Shown here: one piece after another, positions 41,748 to 50,534 of the stretch | How the letters are laid out: every line of letters starts with the position of its first letter | How positions within the stretch are numbered: the first letter of the stretch is position 1 | Assembly: GCF_002222615.2 (NCBI RefSeq) | Contig: NZ_CP022412.2 | Location: 2,976,001-3,040,000, forward strand | DNA from: Bacteroides caccae | GTDB lineage: Bacteria; Bacteroidota; Bacteroidia; Bacteroidales; Bacteroidaceae | Direction: 5' to 3' | Length of the DNA: 64,000 nt | Translations under genes and position numbers: made by a program | The notes under the pieces: model-generated | The model's database searches: none | What the model was told of the DNA's origin: nothing | Seen by the model: the letters and a program-made list of their open reading frames with translations, nothing else

Positions 41748-41776
41748 TATTTATAAACGCAATAAACTAGAAGATT

Positions 41777-42175
41777 ATGAAACTGATTAAAAAATACGCA
41801 GGTTTTCTGCTGATGCTGACGTTGCTTGTCGGCTTTACTTCATGTGAGGATGATGAAGATATTTATGATGACCTCATGGGGAGAACATGGGTTGGAGATT
41901 TGGGATTTGGTACTAACAGAGATCCGATAGAAAGCGGTATTCGCTTGGATAATAACGGCTTGGGAATTGATTATCAGGTCTATGATTATGACGGCGCTTC
42001 TGCCGGTGACTTGCCTTTTCGTTGGCGGGTAGATTATGGAACTTTATACCTTGATTATGGTTATGATTTTGCTCTGCGTGAGGTGAGAGGTGTTCGTGTG
42101 AGCGGACGTTATATGCGAGGTGATCTATATCTTGATGGCGAGTTTTTCGGATATATTGAGTTGAGAATGCAATAA
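41777..42175 (+). CDS. small acidic lipoprotein, unknown function
   Basis: 132 residues with a signal peptide and lipobox GFTSC (Cys 23) followed at once by EDDEDIYDDL. Acidic residues right after the lipid cysteine are the Bacteroidetes export signal to the outer face of the outer membrane, so surface display is likely. The rest is beta-strand-rich (WVGDLGFGTN, FRWRVDYGTLYLDYGYDF, SGRYMRGDLYLDGEFFGYIE), compatible with a small lipocalin-like barrel. No family is recognised with certainty. Monocistronic. Confidence 0.8.
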   Translation: MKLIKKYAGFLLMLTLLVGFTSCEDDEDIYDDLMGRTWVGDLGFGTNRDPIESGIRLDNNGLGIDYQVYDYDGASAGDLPFRWRVDYGTLYLDYGYDFALREVRGVRVSGRYMRGDLYLDGEFFGYIELRMQ

Positions 42176-42196
42176 GAAAATAATATAATAGATATA

Positions 42197-42242
42197 GAAA
42201 GGAGCCATACTTGTGTATAAATGGTATAGCTCCTTTCTTTTA
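42197..42242. terminator. bidirectional terminator between lipoprotein and pseudouridine synthase genes
   Basis: GAAAGGAGC (42197-42205) pairs with GCTCCTTTC (42229-42237), with additional ATAC/GTAT pairing inside, then TTTT on the + side. The two flanking genes converge on it. Confidence 0.8.
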
Positions 42243-42255
42243 ACTTGTATTTATT

Positions 42256-43176
42256 CTATTTTTTCAGAAACAACTTCTTGAATTCTCCCGGATAAGGTGT
42301 TTCAAATTCCATTAGATCTCCCGTTACAGGATGATAGAAACACAGTTTGAAAGCATGAAGGGCCAATCGACCGATCGGGTTAGAGTAATTTTCTCCTCCA
42401 TATCTTCCGTCTCCGGCAATCGGATGTCCTAAATCCTGCATGTGTACACGAATCTGGTTTTTACGTCCGGTCTCTAAATCAAGTTCCACTAAAGAATATC
42501 CGTTGGCACGTTTGATTGTTCTATAATGAGTGATAGACTTTGAACCGCCGTCGTCATATCCACTGGAACTTACGTATAAAGTCTTGTCCGTCAGCCAGGA
42601 AACAACAGTATCATAATCTTTTTCCATACTTCCTTCTACTACGGCTACATACCGACGGTCGGTCACTATATCATGCCAGTTGTCGCGCAGAGTACGTTGT
42701 GTCTTTTCGTCCTTGGCAAACATCATCAATCCGGAAGTGTCTCTGTCCAGACGATGTACAATGTACACTCGGTGTTGACGTCCGGAACGTTGCACATATT
42801 CATTAAGTATGGTATAGGCTGTGCGCTCTTTTTGACGTTCCGTATTGACGGACAAAAGTCCTTGCATCTTTTCGACCACAATGATATATGCGTCTTCGTA
42901 CACAATTTTCAGCAATCGGTTATTAAATTCTTTCCTTCCTTTATCTTTGCTGATTTGAACTTTCATTCCCGGTTTCAACGGAAAGTTGAATTGCGTGGTT
43001 ATTACATTATCTACCAATACCACTCGTTTGCTGAGCAATGACTTTAGTTTTGTACGGCTTGCGTCCGGCATTTTGGCAGTCAGGAACTCCATTAGTTCCA
43101 TTGGCTCTTTGACTGCATAATTGGTATATTGTGCACGTGCTTTTTCAGCAGGAGTTCTTCTCGGTCTTTTTTCCAT
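42256..43176 (-). CDS. RluA-family pseudouridine synthase with S4 domain
   Basis: 306 residues. An N-terminal S4-like RNA-binding region (about 28-75, SRTKLKSLLSKRVVLVDNVI) precedes the catalytic domain with HRLDRDTSGLMMFAK containing the essential Asp. EGSMEKDYDTVVSWL, ETGRKNQIRVHMQDLGHPIAGD and RLALHAFKLCFYHP are standard RluA motifs. The target is a 23S rRNA or tRNA uridine; it cannot be distinguished among RluA/C/D types. The rRNA methyltransferase gene is just upstream, 34 bases away on the same strand. Confidence 0.9.
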   Translation of the reverse strand: MEKRPRRTPAEKARAQYTNYAVKEPMELMEFLTAKMPDASRTKLKSLLSKRVVLVDNVITTQFNFPLKPGMKVQISKDKGRKEFNNRLLKIVYEDAYIIVVEKMQGLLSVNTERQKERTAYTILNEYVQRSGRQHRVYIVHRLDRDTSGLMMFAKDEKTQRTLRDNWHDIVTDRRYVAVVEGSMEKDYDTVVSWLTDKTLYVSSSGYDDGGSKSITHYRTIKRANGYSLVELDLETGRKNQIRVHMQDLGHPIAGDGRYGGENYSNPIGRLALHAFKLCFYHPVTGDLMEFETPYPGEFKKLFLKK

Positions 43177-43210
43177 TTCTTTTTTCTTTTAAGAACGATT
43201 CAATTAAAGA

Positions 43211-44629
43211 TTATCGGAGTTCCAGCAATACCACATTTTCCACGTGGTGAGTATGAGGGAACATATCTACCGGCTGCACGGCCTTCACCTTATATTTTTC
43301 GTCCAGTAATTGCAGGTCACGTGCCTGAGTGGCGGGATTACAGCTTACGTAAACAATTCGTTTGGGTTCGGCAAACAAGATTACATCCACCACATCCTGA
43401 TGCATACCTGCACGAGGAGGGTCGGTGATGATAACATCCGGACGTCCATGCTCGTTGATAAATTCCTGAGTCAGAATATCCTTCATGTCACCTGCATAAA
43501 ACAGGGTATTCTTAATATCGTTGATTTCTGCGTTCACCTTTGCGTCTTCAATGGCTTCCGGCACATACTCGATACCAATCACCTGACGAGCCCGGCGTGA
43601 TACGAAGTTGGCGATAGTTCCGGTTCCGGTGTAAAGGTCATATACAAGTTCATTTCCGGTCAGTCCGGCAAACTCGCGGGCTACCTTATATAAATTATAT
43701 GCCTGTTCTGAATTTGTTTGATAGAATGATTTCGGTCCCACTTTGAAACGCAATCCTTCCATTTCTTCAAAGATATGATCGTTTCCTTTGAACACATACA
43801 CATCCAGATCATTGATCGTATCGTTGCACTTATTATTAATAATGTATAGGAGAGAAGTTATTTCCGGGAAAGAATCTGCCACGAATTGAAGCAACTGCTT
43901 GAACAGTTCCATTTCATGATCTTCCGTAATCTTGCAGATCACGATTACCATTAGTTCACCTGTGGAGGAAGTGCGGACAATCATATTCCGTAACATACCT
44001 TCTTGCGTACGCAGGTTGATAAATGAGTAGTCATGCTCATAAGCATAATCGCGTATCGCATTACGAATCCGGTTGGATATATCATCCTGCAACCAGCACT
44101 TTTCGATTGCCAATACCTTGTCGAATGCTCCCGGAATATGGAAACCTACTGCATTCATCTGGTCATACTTCACATCCTGACGGACTTCTTCGTTCGTCAA
44201 CCAACGTTTGTTGGAAAATGTAAATTCCAGTTTGTTCCGGTAAAACTCTGTTTTTGCGGAACCTAAAATCGGCGAAATCTCCGGAAGTTCAATCTTTCCG
44301 ATACGTCTCAGGTTGTCTTCCACCTGCTTTTGCTTGTATCTGATCTGCTCCGGATAGGGTAGCACTTGCCATTTACAGCCGCCGCAAACACCATAGTGCT
44401 GGCAGAAAGGAACTGCACGATTGGGCGATAGTTCGTGGAACTTTACCGCTTCGGCTTCGGCATATTTATTTTTTTTACGCTTGATTTGCAGGTCTACGAC
44501 ATCACCCGGCACTACGTAAGGAACAAAAATTACCAGGTCGTTTACTTTTGCAATGGCTTTTCCTTCGGCAGCCACATCCATGATTGTTACCTTCTCCAAT
44601 AAGGGAAGCTCTTTTTTCTTTCTTGCCAC
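43211..44629 (-). CDS. rlmD: 23S rRNA (uracil-5-)-methyltransferase, RlmD/RumA type
   Basis: 472 residues. An N-terminal TRAM domain (about 8-65) and an Fe-S motif with CQHYGVCGGCKWQ come first. The Rossmann methyltransferase has VYDLYTGTGTIANFVS (SAM site) and ITDPPRAGM, and the catalytic Cys lies in YVSCNPATQARDL. It methylates U1939 of 23S rRNA in E. coli; in organisms with one such enzyme the target set may include other sites, so the precise paralogue is inferred. It forms a likely operon with the RluA-family gene. Confidence 0.88.
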   Translation of the reverse strand: MARKKKELPLLEKVTIMDVAAEGKAIAKVNDLVIFVPYVVPGDVVDLQIKRKKNKYAEAEAVKFHELSPNRAVPFCQHYGVCGGCKWQVLPYPEQIRYKQKQVEDNLRRIGKIELPEISPILGSAKTEFYRNKLEFTFSNKRWLTNEEVRQDVKYDQMNAVGFHIPGAFDKVLAIEKCWLQDDISNRIRNAIRDYAYEHDYSFINLRTQEGMLRNMIVRTSSTGELMVIVICKITEDHEMELFKQLLQFVADSFPEITSLLYIINNKCNDTINDLDVYVFKGNDHIFEEMEGLRFKVGPKSFYQTNSEQAYNLYKVAREFAGLTGNELVYDLYTGTGTIANFVSRRARQVIGIEYVPEAIEDAKVNAEINDIKNTLFYAGDMKDILTQEFINEHGRPDVIITDPPRAGMHQDVVDVILFAEPKRIVYVSCNPATQARDLQLLDEKYKVKAVQPVDMFPHTHHVENVVLLELR

Positions 44630-44756
44630 TTTTACACCAGTCTAATAATTACTTTGCAAAAGTAGGTATTTTTTTTGGAAAATTTTCGTGTATGCAGAAA
44701 TATTCCAGATTGTAATGTCGAAATTGCATTTTGATAGAAAGTTTTTTCTCAAAAAG

Positions 44757-44787
44757 TTTTCTGGTTTGCGAAATATACTTAGATTTG
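44757..44787 (+). promoter_or_regulatory. promoter of ppdK
   Basis: TTTT (44757-44760), 19 bases, TAGATTTG (44780-44787), giving a leader of about 35 bases. This is the only good match in the 199-base gap, which otherwise holds AT-rich sequence with repeated GATTTGCGAA-like words. Confidence 0.5.
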
Positions 44788-44828
44788 CGAACAGAAAAAA
44801 GTCATAATGTAACTTTAAACACAATATT

Positions 44829-47549
44829 ATGGATAAAAAAAGAGTTTATACCTTTGGAAATGGTCAGGCAGAAGGAAAAGCTGACATGAAGAATTTGTTA
44901 GGCGGTAAAGGTGCTAATCTTGCCGAAATGAATTTAATCGGAATTCCAGTTCCCCCCGGATTTACAATAACAACAGATGTTTGTACAGAATACAATACAT
45001 TAGGACGTGATAAAGTGGTTGAGTTGCTGAAAGATGATGTCGTAAAAGCCATTGCTAATGTAGAGGCGTTGATGAAATCTAAATTTGGTGACATTGACAA
45101 CCCGTTGCTGGTATCGGTTCGTTCGGGTGCACGCGCGTCTATGCCTGGTATGATGGATACTATTCTGAACTTGGGTTTGAATGACGAAGTGGTAGAAGGT
45201 ATTATCCGCAAGACCGGTAACGCACGTTTTGCATGGGACTCTTATCGTCGTTTCGTACAAATGTACGGTGACGTTGTACTGGGCATGAAGCCTACAAATA
45301 AAGAGGATATCGACCCGTTCGAGAAAATTATTGAAGAAGTGAAACACGCGAAAGGCGTAAAACTAGACAATGAACTTGAAGTGGAAGACTTGAAAGAACT
45401 TGTCAAGAAGTTCAAGGCTGCCGTGAAAGAACAGACAGGAAAGGATTTCCCGACTTGTGCATACGAGCAACTTTGGGGAGCTATCTGCGCCGTATTCGAT
45501 TCATGGATGAACGAACGTGCTATCCTTTATCGTAAAATGGAAGGCATTCCTGACGAATGGGGAACAGCTGTAAATGTGCAGGCTATGGTATTCGGTAATA
45601 TGGGCGATACTTCTGCGACAGGTGTTTGTTTCTCACGTGACGCTGCTACGGGTGAAGACCTTTTCAACGGTGAATATCTGATTAACGCACAAGGTGAAGA
45701 CGTGGTAGCCGGTATCCGTACTCCGCAACAGATTACCAAGATCGGTTCTCAACGTTGGGCACAGTTGGCCGGAGTAAGCGAAGAAGAACGTGCTGCGAAA
45801 TATCCTTCTATGGAAGAAGCCATGCCGGAAATCTATCAAGAATTGGATGCGCTTCAGACTAAGCTGGAAAATCACTACAAGGATATGCAGGACATGGAGT
45901 TCACCGTACAGGAAGGTAAACTTTGGTTCCTCCAGACTCGTAACGGTAAACGTACAGGTGCCGCCATGGTGAAGATTGCTATGGATTTGCTCCACCAAGG
46001 CATGATTGATGAGAAAACAGCTTTGATGCGTGTTGAACCGAATAAACTTGACGAACTTCTTCATCCGGTATTTGATAAGGACGCTTTGAAAGCTGCAAAA
46101 GTCCTGACCCGTGGTCTTCCGGCTTCTCCGGGTGCTGCAACCGGTCAGATTGTATTTTTTGCTGATGACGCTGCCGAATGGCATGCTGCCGGCAAGCGTG
46201 TGGTAATGGTTCGTATCGAAACTTCTCCTGAAGACTTGGCCGGTATGGCAGTTGCTGAGGGTATCCTTACCGCTCGTGGTGGTATGACTTCTCATGCTGC
46301 TGTGGTAGCTCGTGGTATGGGTAAATGCTGTGTATCAGGTGCAGGTGCTTTGAATATTGATTATAAGGCTCGTACCGTAGAAATTGACGGTGTTGTTCTG
46401 AAAGAAGGTGATTACATCTCTTTGAACGGAAGTACGGGTGTAGTATATAATGGTAAAGTAGAAACGAAAGCTGCCGAGCTTTCCGGTGACTTTGCCGAAT
46501 TGATGACGCTTGCTGATAAATATACCCGTTTGCAAGTGCGTACGAATGCGGATACTCCTCATGATGCGGAAGTAGCACGTAATTTCGGCGCTGTGGGTAT
46601 CGGTCTTTGCCGTACGGAACACATGTTCTTTGAAGGGGAAAAGATCAAGGCAATGCGCGAAATGATCTTGGCAGAAGATGCGGAAGGACGCCGTAAGGCA
46701 TTGGCTAAGATTCTGCCGTATCAACAGGCCGACTTTAAGGGTATCTTTAAGGCAATGGCAGGTTGTCCGGTGACAGTGCGTCTGCTCGATCCTCCTTTGC
46801 ATGAGTTTGTTCCTCACGATCTGAAAGGACAACAGGAAATGGCGGATACAATGGGTGTAAGCCTGCAATATATCCAGCAGCGTGTAGAGTCTCTGTGTGA
46901 ACATAACCCGATGTTGGGTCACCGTGGTTGCCGTCTGGGAAATACTTATCCTGAAATCACTCAGATGCAGACACGTGCTATCTTGGGTGCTGCATTGGAA
47001 TTGAAGAAAGAAGGTGTAGAAACACATCCTGAAATCATGGTTCCGTTGACTGGTATCTTATATGAATTTAAGGAACAGGAAAATGTGATTCGCACGGAAG
47101 CAGCGAAGTTGTTTGAGGAACTGGGAGACAGCATTGACTTTAAAGTAGGTACAATGATCGAAATCCCGCGTGCTGCGTTAACTGCAGACCGTATTGCTTC
47201 TTCTGCCGAATTCTTCTCATTCGGTACGAATGACTTGACACAGATGACCTTCGGTTATTCTCGTGACGATATTGCTTCTTTCCTTCCTGTTTATCTGGAA
47301 AAGAAGATTTTGAAAGTAGACCCGTTCCAAGTGCTCGACCAGAATGGTGTGGGACAGTTGGTACGTATGGCAACAGAAAAAGGCCGTGCAATTCGTCCGG
47401 ACTTGAAATGTGGTATTTGTGGTGAGCACGGTGGCGAACCTTCTTCAGTGAAATTCTGTCACAGAGTAGGATTGAACTACGTTAGCTGCTCTCCGTTCCG
47501 AGTGCCTATTGCAAGATTGGCGGCGGCGCAGGCTGCTATTGAGGGATAG
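44829..47549 (+). CDS. ppdK: pyruvate, phosphate dikinase
   Basis: 906 residues; reversibly converts pyruvate, ATP and phosphate to PEP, AMP and PPi, central to PEP metabolism of anaerobes. N-terminal nucleotide-binding domain (about 1-340, LLGGKGANLAEMNLIGIPVP); central phosphohistidine domain with GGMTSHAAVVARGMGK (catalytic His about residue 490); C-terminal PEP/pyruvate barrel with GLCRTEHMFF, SFGTNDLTQMTFGYSRDD and the catalytic loop CGICGEHGGEPSS. Codon usage is biased to high expression. It has its own promoter and terminator. Confidence 0.95.
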   Translation: MDKKRVYTFGNGQAEGKADMKNLLGGKGANLAEMNLIGIPVPPGFTITTDVCTEYNTLGRDKVVELLKDDVVKAIANVEALMKSKFGDIDNPLLVSVRSGARASMPGMMDTILNLGLNDEVVEGIIRKTGNARFAWDSYRRFVQMYGDVVLGMKPTNKEDIDPFEKIIEEVKHAKGVKLDNELEVEDLKELVKKFKAAVKEQTGKDFPTCAYEQLWGAICAVFDSWMNERAILYRKMEGIPDEWGTAVNVQAMVFGNMGDTSATGVCFSRDAATGEDLFNGEYLINAQGEDVVAGIRTPQQITKIGSQRWAQLAGVSEEERAAKYPSMEEAMPEIYQELDALQTKLENHYKDMQDMEFTVQEGKLWFLQTRNGKRTGAAMVKIAMDLLHQGMIDEKTALMRVEPNKLDELLHPVFDKDALKAAKVLTRGLPASPGAATGQIVFFADDAAEWHAAGKRVVMVRIETSPEDLAGMAVAEGILTARGGMTSHAAVVARGMGKCCVSGAGALNIDYKARTVEIDGVVLKEGDYISLNGSTGVVYNGKVETKAAELSGDFAELMTLADKYTRLQVRTNADTPHDAEVARNFGAVGIGLCRTEHMFFEGEKIKAMREMILAEDAEGRRKALAKILPYQQADFKGIFKAMAGCPVTVRLLDPPLHEFVPHDLKGQQEMADTMGVSLQYIQQRVESLCEHNPMLGHRGCRLGNTYPEITQMQTRAILGAALELKKEGVETHPEIMVPLTGILYEFKEQENVIRTEAAKLFEELGDSIDFKVGTMIEIPRAALTADRIASSAEFFSFGTNDLTQMTFGYSRDDIASFLPVYLEKKILKVDPFQVLDQNGVGQLVRMATEKGRAIRPDLKCGICGEHGGEPSSVKFCHRVGLNYVSCSPFRVPIARLAAAQAAIEG

Positions 47550-47584
47550 CTAAATACACTGGTTAGGTACTTAACTATCTAAAG

Positions 47585-47632
47585 AAATAGGCTGTAAATA
47601 CTTGTGAAAGTATTCGCAGCCTATTTTATTTT
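47585..47632 (+). terminator. terminator of ppdK
   Basis: AAATAGGCTG (47585-47594) pairs with CAGCCTATTT (47617-47626), with an inner AATACTT/AAGTATT stem, followed by TATTTTGTC. Confidence 0.8.
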
Positions 47633-47706
47633 GTCTTTGTTTTTGCTTTGATATCCGGTGCTTCTGAGAAAATCCTTGGTATTTATTATAAAAAACTAAC
47701 TAAATG

Positions 47707-47738
47707 TTTGTTTAATCCTAAAAACAGCTTTACATTTG
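47707..47738 (+). promoter_or_regulatory. promoter of the first outer-membrane barrel gene
   Basis: TTTG (47707-47710), exactly 20 bases, TACATTTG (47731-47738): the best Bacteroides promoter match in the window. It is 56 bases before the start codon. Confidence 0.8.
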
Positions 47739-47793
47739 CACCTCGAAAAACAGACCTGAGTGGGGTCTAATTGTTTAATTTAAAAAAAATGAG

Positions 47794-48309
47794 ATGAAAA
47801 AGGGTTTATTATTGATAGTTGTTATGGTGGCAGCTATCGCTGTAAAAGCACAAGACATTTACGTAGGCGGATCTTTCAACGTTTGGCGTAACAGCACAGG
47901 CAATACTACGTCTTTTAAAGTAGCTCCGGAAATCGGATATAACTTTAACGAAACATGGGCGTTAGGTGCTGAATTGGATTATTCACATGACTATAACGGA
48001 AGCTTATCAACAAATGCATTCTCTGTTGCTCCGTATATCCGTTGGTCTTATTATCAAAACGATGCTGTTCGTTTGTTCTTGGACGGAGCTGCTGCCATTG
48101 GTTTTGTGAAGGTAAAAGACGGAGATACCAGCAAGGCAGGACAGATTGGTTTTAGACCGGGTATTGCTGTAAAATTGAACGATCATTTCTCTTTTATTGC
48201 TAAATATGGTTTCTTGGGATACCGCAGAAATGTAAACACTCCCGGAGATTCTTTCGGTCTTAAACTTACTAGCGAAGATCTTTCAATCGGTTTCCACTAC
48301 GCATTCTGA
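47794..48309 (+). CDS. outer membrane beta-barrel protein
   Basis: 171 residues with a signal peptide ending VKAQ (about residue 19), then eight alternating amphipathic strands (DIYVGGSFNVW, FKVAPEIGYNF, WALGAELDYSHDY, FSVAPYIRWSYY, ...) and a final LSIGFHYAF. The terminal aromatic residue is the usual BAM recognition signal. It resembles small OmpX/OmpW-like or 'porin family' proteins; ligand or pore unknown. A strong promoter and a leader with AT-rich spacing suggest high expression. Confidence 0.87.
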   Translation: MKKGLLLIVVMVAAIAVKAQDIYVGGSFNVWRNSTGNTTSFKVAPEIGYNFNETWALGAELDYSHDYNGSLSTNAFSVAPYIRWSYYQNDAVRLFLDGAAAIGFVKVKDGDTSKAGQIGFRPGIAVKLNDHFSFIAKYGFLGYRRNVNTPGDSFGLKLTSEDLSIGFHYAF

Positions 48310-48336
48310 TAGATAAGAAAAATCGAACAAAAAATA

Positions 48337-48375
48337 GGAAAGGGAGTTCCCAAAAATAGGGAATTCCCTTTCTTT
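48337..48375 (+). terminator. terminator of the first barrel gene
   Basis: GGAAAGGGAGTTCCC (48337-48351) pairs with GGGAATTCCCTTTC (48359-48372, one G.U), then TTTAT. Confidence 0.8.
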
Positions 48376-48415
48376 ATGTATAAACTCTATAATTTATGCA
48401 CTTGTTAACGAAAAA

Positions 48416-48447
48416 GTTGTTTAATACAAATTACAATCATACATTTG
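48416..48447 (+). promoter_or_regulatory. promoter of the second outer-membrane barrel gene
   Basis: GTTG (48416-48419), 20 bases, TACATTTG (48440-48447), matching the architecture of the preceding gene's promoter exactly. 57 bases to the start codon. Confidence 0.75.
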
Positions 48448-48504
48448 TATTGTTAAACAATGAGGTCATAAAGACTTTAAGTATTAATTTAAAACTTTAA
48501 AATT

Positions 48505-49068
48505 ATGAAGAAGAGTATTTTGTTTGTTTTGTTTGCCCTGATTTCAGTTGCGGGCTTTTCACAAATTACAGGTTGGAATGCAAAAGTTGGTATGAACTTC
48601 AGTAATTACACAGGTGATCTTGATATGAATGCTAAGGTTGGTTTCAAGCTTGGCGGAGGTTTTGAATATGCCTTTGATGATACCTGGTCATTGCAACCTT
48701 CTTTGTTTTTGACCGGTAAAGGTGCTAAGAAAGATGCGCTTACTGTCAATGCTTATTATCTGGAACTGCCGATAATGGGAGCAGCTCGTTTCAATGTCGC
48801 TGATAATACCAATTTAGTAGTGAATGCAGGTCCTTATTTCGCATGCGGTATTGCAGGAAAAACGAAGATAGCCGGAGAAAGTGTGAAAACGTTTAGTGAT
48901 GATGGTGTGGATTTTAAGCGTTTTGATGCAGGTCTCGGTGTTGGCGTAGCATTGGAATTTGGTAGAATCATAGCAGGTTTGGATGGACAATTCGGTTTGG
49001 TAGATGTACAGAAGTTGGGCAATCCGAAGAATATGAACTTTTCTATTGTTGTAGGATATAAGTTCTAA
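48505..49068 (+). CDS. outer membrane beta-barrel protein (PorT-like)
   Basis: 187 residues with a signal peptide (MKKSILFVLFALISVAGFSQ) and alternating strands: GWNAKVGMNFSNYTGD, KVGFKLGGGFEYAF, WSLQPSLFLTGKGAK, YYLELPIMGAARF, ..., MNFSIVVGYKF. The KVG..F-GF.ly and YLEIP patterns are those of the PorT/outer-membrane-protein beta-barrel domain of Bacteroidetes. Function unknown. Second of two tandem barrel genes with near-identical promoters. Confidence 0.87.
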   Translation: MKKSILFVLFALISVAGFSQITGWNAKVGMNFSNYTGDLDMNAKVGFKLGGGFEYAFDDTWSLQPSLFLTGKGAKKDALTVNAYYLELPIMGAARFNVADNTNLVVNAGPYFACGIAGKTKIAGESVKTFSDDGVDFKRFDAGLGVGVALEFGRIIAGLDGQFGLVDVQKLGNPKNMNFSIVVGYKF

Positions 49069-49090
49069 AACAGAATATTGGCAAATAAAG

Positions 49091-49126
49091 AAAGCCGCTA
49101 TGAAGATAATTTGTAGCGGCTTTTTT
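49091..49126. terminator. bidirectional terminator between barrel gene and thiamine operon end
   Basis: AAAGCCGCTA (49091-49100) pairs with TAGCGGCTTT (49114-49123), flanked by T on the + side and A on the other; the adjoining genes converge. Confidence 0.85.
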
Positions 49127-49164
49127 CGTATCTACGCTTTATCCGGATAATATCAACTCCTCTT

Positions 49165-49773
49165 TTAATCGGCTAACTTCTTTAATTTCTTGAAGTGCTC
49201 AATCACAGCCAAATAGTCTTGGTCGGAACATGCATCAAACCTGTTCCAAAGATCGCCTAATATTACTGCTCCTCCAAATCCGAAATCTTTGATTTCCAGT
49301 AAATTGTCTGCATTTATACCACCTAATGCCATAACTTTCGAGTCAATAATCTTAGTCCTTTGTGCATCGCGTAGTTCTTCGGCGGTATATGTGGAGTAGT
49401 AATTCACTTTAGAAATGCTGTCGTAGATAGGACTCATAAAAACATAATCATAAAAATGCTTTTTGTTTTTTACTTCCTCGACAGAGTGACAGGAACAACT
49501 GACATGTCCCGCATAATCATGCGGTTCTTTGGGATTACGTGCATTCAGATGAATCCCCATTAGATTAAATTCTTCTTTAAGATAAAAATGTTCGTGTGTC
49601 ACGATGCGGCGGTGATACTTTTCCGGAATAAGTGTCAGTAGTCTTTCTGAATACATAGCCGGAGTCTCCGGCTTTCTGAGATGTAGAATATCCAGACCCT
49701 CTTCGAAAAGAGCAGTAATAATCTTATCTTCTTCAACGAAGAAGGTAGGGGTGGTAACTACAATTAGTTTCAT
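49165..49773 (-). CDS. thiamine phosphate synthase-like / TenI-family protein
   Basis: 202-residue TIM-barrel protein of the ThiE/TenI superfamily: LIVVTTPTFFVEEDK, GLDILHLRKPE, MGIHLNARNP, YVFMSPIYDSISK, VMALGGINADNLLEI and GFGGAVILGDLW. Compared with ThiE at 54196 it lacks the loop that folds over HMP-pyrophosphate (DVHLGKKDMP-type), so it may be TenI-like (thiazole tautomerase) or a second ThiE. A good -7 box upstream suggests it can be expressed apart from the operon. It is the last gene of the thiamine cluster. Confidence 0.82.
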   Translation of the reverse strand: MKLIVVTTPTFFVEEDKIITALFEEGLDILHLRKPETPAMYSERLLTLIPEKYHRRIVTHEHFYLKEEFNLMGIHLNARNPKEPHDYAGHVSCSCHSVEEVKNKKHFYDYVFMSPIYDSISKVNYYSTYTAEELRDAQRTKIIDSKVMALGGINADNLLEIKDFGFGGAVILGDLWNRFDACSDQDYLAVIEHFKKLKKLAD

Positions 49774-49800
49774 TTCTTTCTGCTAAATTGAATTGTTTAG

Positions 49801-49833
49801 CAAAGTTAATAATTAACTATGTCAGAAACCAAC
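49801..49833 (-). promoter_or_regulatory. internal promoter of the TenI-like gene
   Basis: On the minus strand GTTG (49830-49833), 21 bases, TAACTTTG (49801-49808). The -33 part lies beside the 3' end of thiF, so the last gene can escape the riboswitch. Confidence 0.6.
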
Positions 49834-49835
49834 GT

Positions 49836-50528
49836 TTATAGTGAAAATTTGTTAGATTGCAATGTCCGCAGGTCAATCGTCCATAGTTTACCGGCTAAAA
49901 TATCACCGAATCCACAAATTATTTTCAGTACCTCCGTTGCTTCAATGCTTCCTACGACGGCGGGAGTGACTCCTATTACTCCTTTAGGGGGAGGTGGCAT
50001 TCGCTTCATTTCCTCTTCATTGGGATAGAGGTCACGATAGCTCTTTTTCATCTCTCCGTAATTAAATACCGAAACCTGACCTTCAAAACCACAGATGGCA
50101 CCATATACGTACGGTTTCCTTTGTTCAATGCAGATATCGTTAATCAGATAGCGTGTGGCGAAATTATCGCATCCGTCTACTACGATATCATATTTGCGGA
50201 TGATATTGCCGGCATTTTCCTCTGTCAGCCGGGTGGAATAGGGCAGGATACTGATTCCGCTGTTTAGTGCGGAAAGTCTTTCTGCGGCACATACAGCTTT
50301 CGGTTTATCCAGTTCGTTCTCGGAATAGAGCACTTGCCGTTGCAAGTTGCTGATACTTACCCGGTCGTCGTCTACCAGTCCGATGCAGCCTACGCCTGCT
50401 CCTGCCAGATAGAGGGCAATGGGAGAGCCCAGCCCTCCCACACCCACGATGAGTACTTTTGCTTTTTTCAGCTTAAGCTGACCTTCTTCTCCGATTTCGG
50501 GGAGTATCATTTGTCTGTCGTATCGCAT
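49836..50528 (-). CDS. thiF: ThiF/MoeB/HesA-family adenylyltransferase
   Basis: 230-residue E1-like enzyme that adenylates the C-terminal Gly-Gly of ThiS for sulfur transfer. N-terminal YDRQMILPEIGEEGQLKLKK; nucleotide motif VGVGGLGSPIALYLAGAGV; DDDRVSISNLQRQ; VDGCDNFATRYLINDIC. The zinc-binding cysteines of longer E1 proteins are absent, so it is a short form. Adjacent to thiH (6-base gap) and encoded in the thi operon, which supports ThiF over MoeB. Confidence 0.92.
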   Translation of the reverse strand: MRYDRQMILPEIGEEGQLKLKKAKVLIVGVGGLGSPIALYLAGAGVGCIGLVDDDRVSISNLQRQVLYSENELDKPKAVCAAERLSALNSGISILPYSTRLTEENAGNIIRKYDIVVDGCDNFATRYLINDICIEQRKPYVYGAICGFEGQVSVFNYGEMKKSYRDLYPNEEEMKRMPPPPKGVIGVTPAVVGSIEATEVLKIICGFGDILAGKLWTIDLRTLQSNKFSL

Positions 50529-50534
50529 CCGTTT

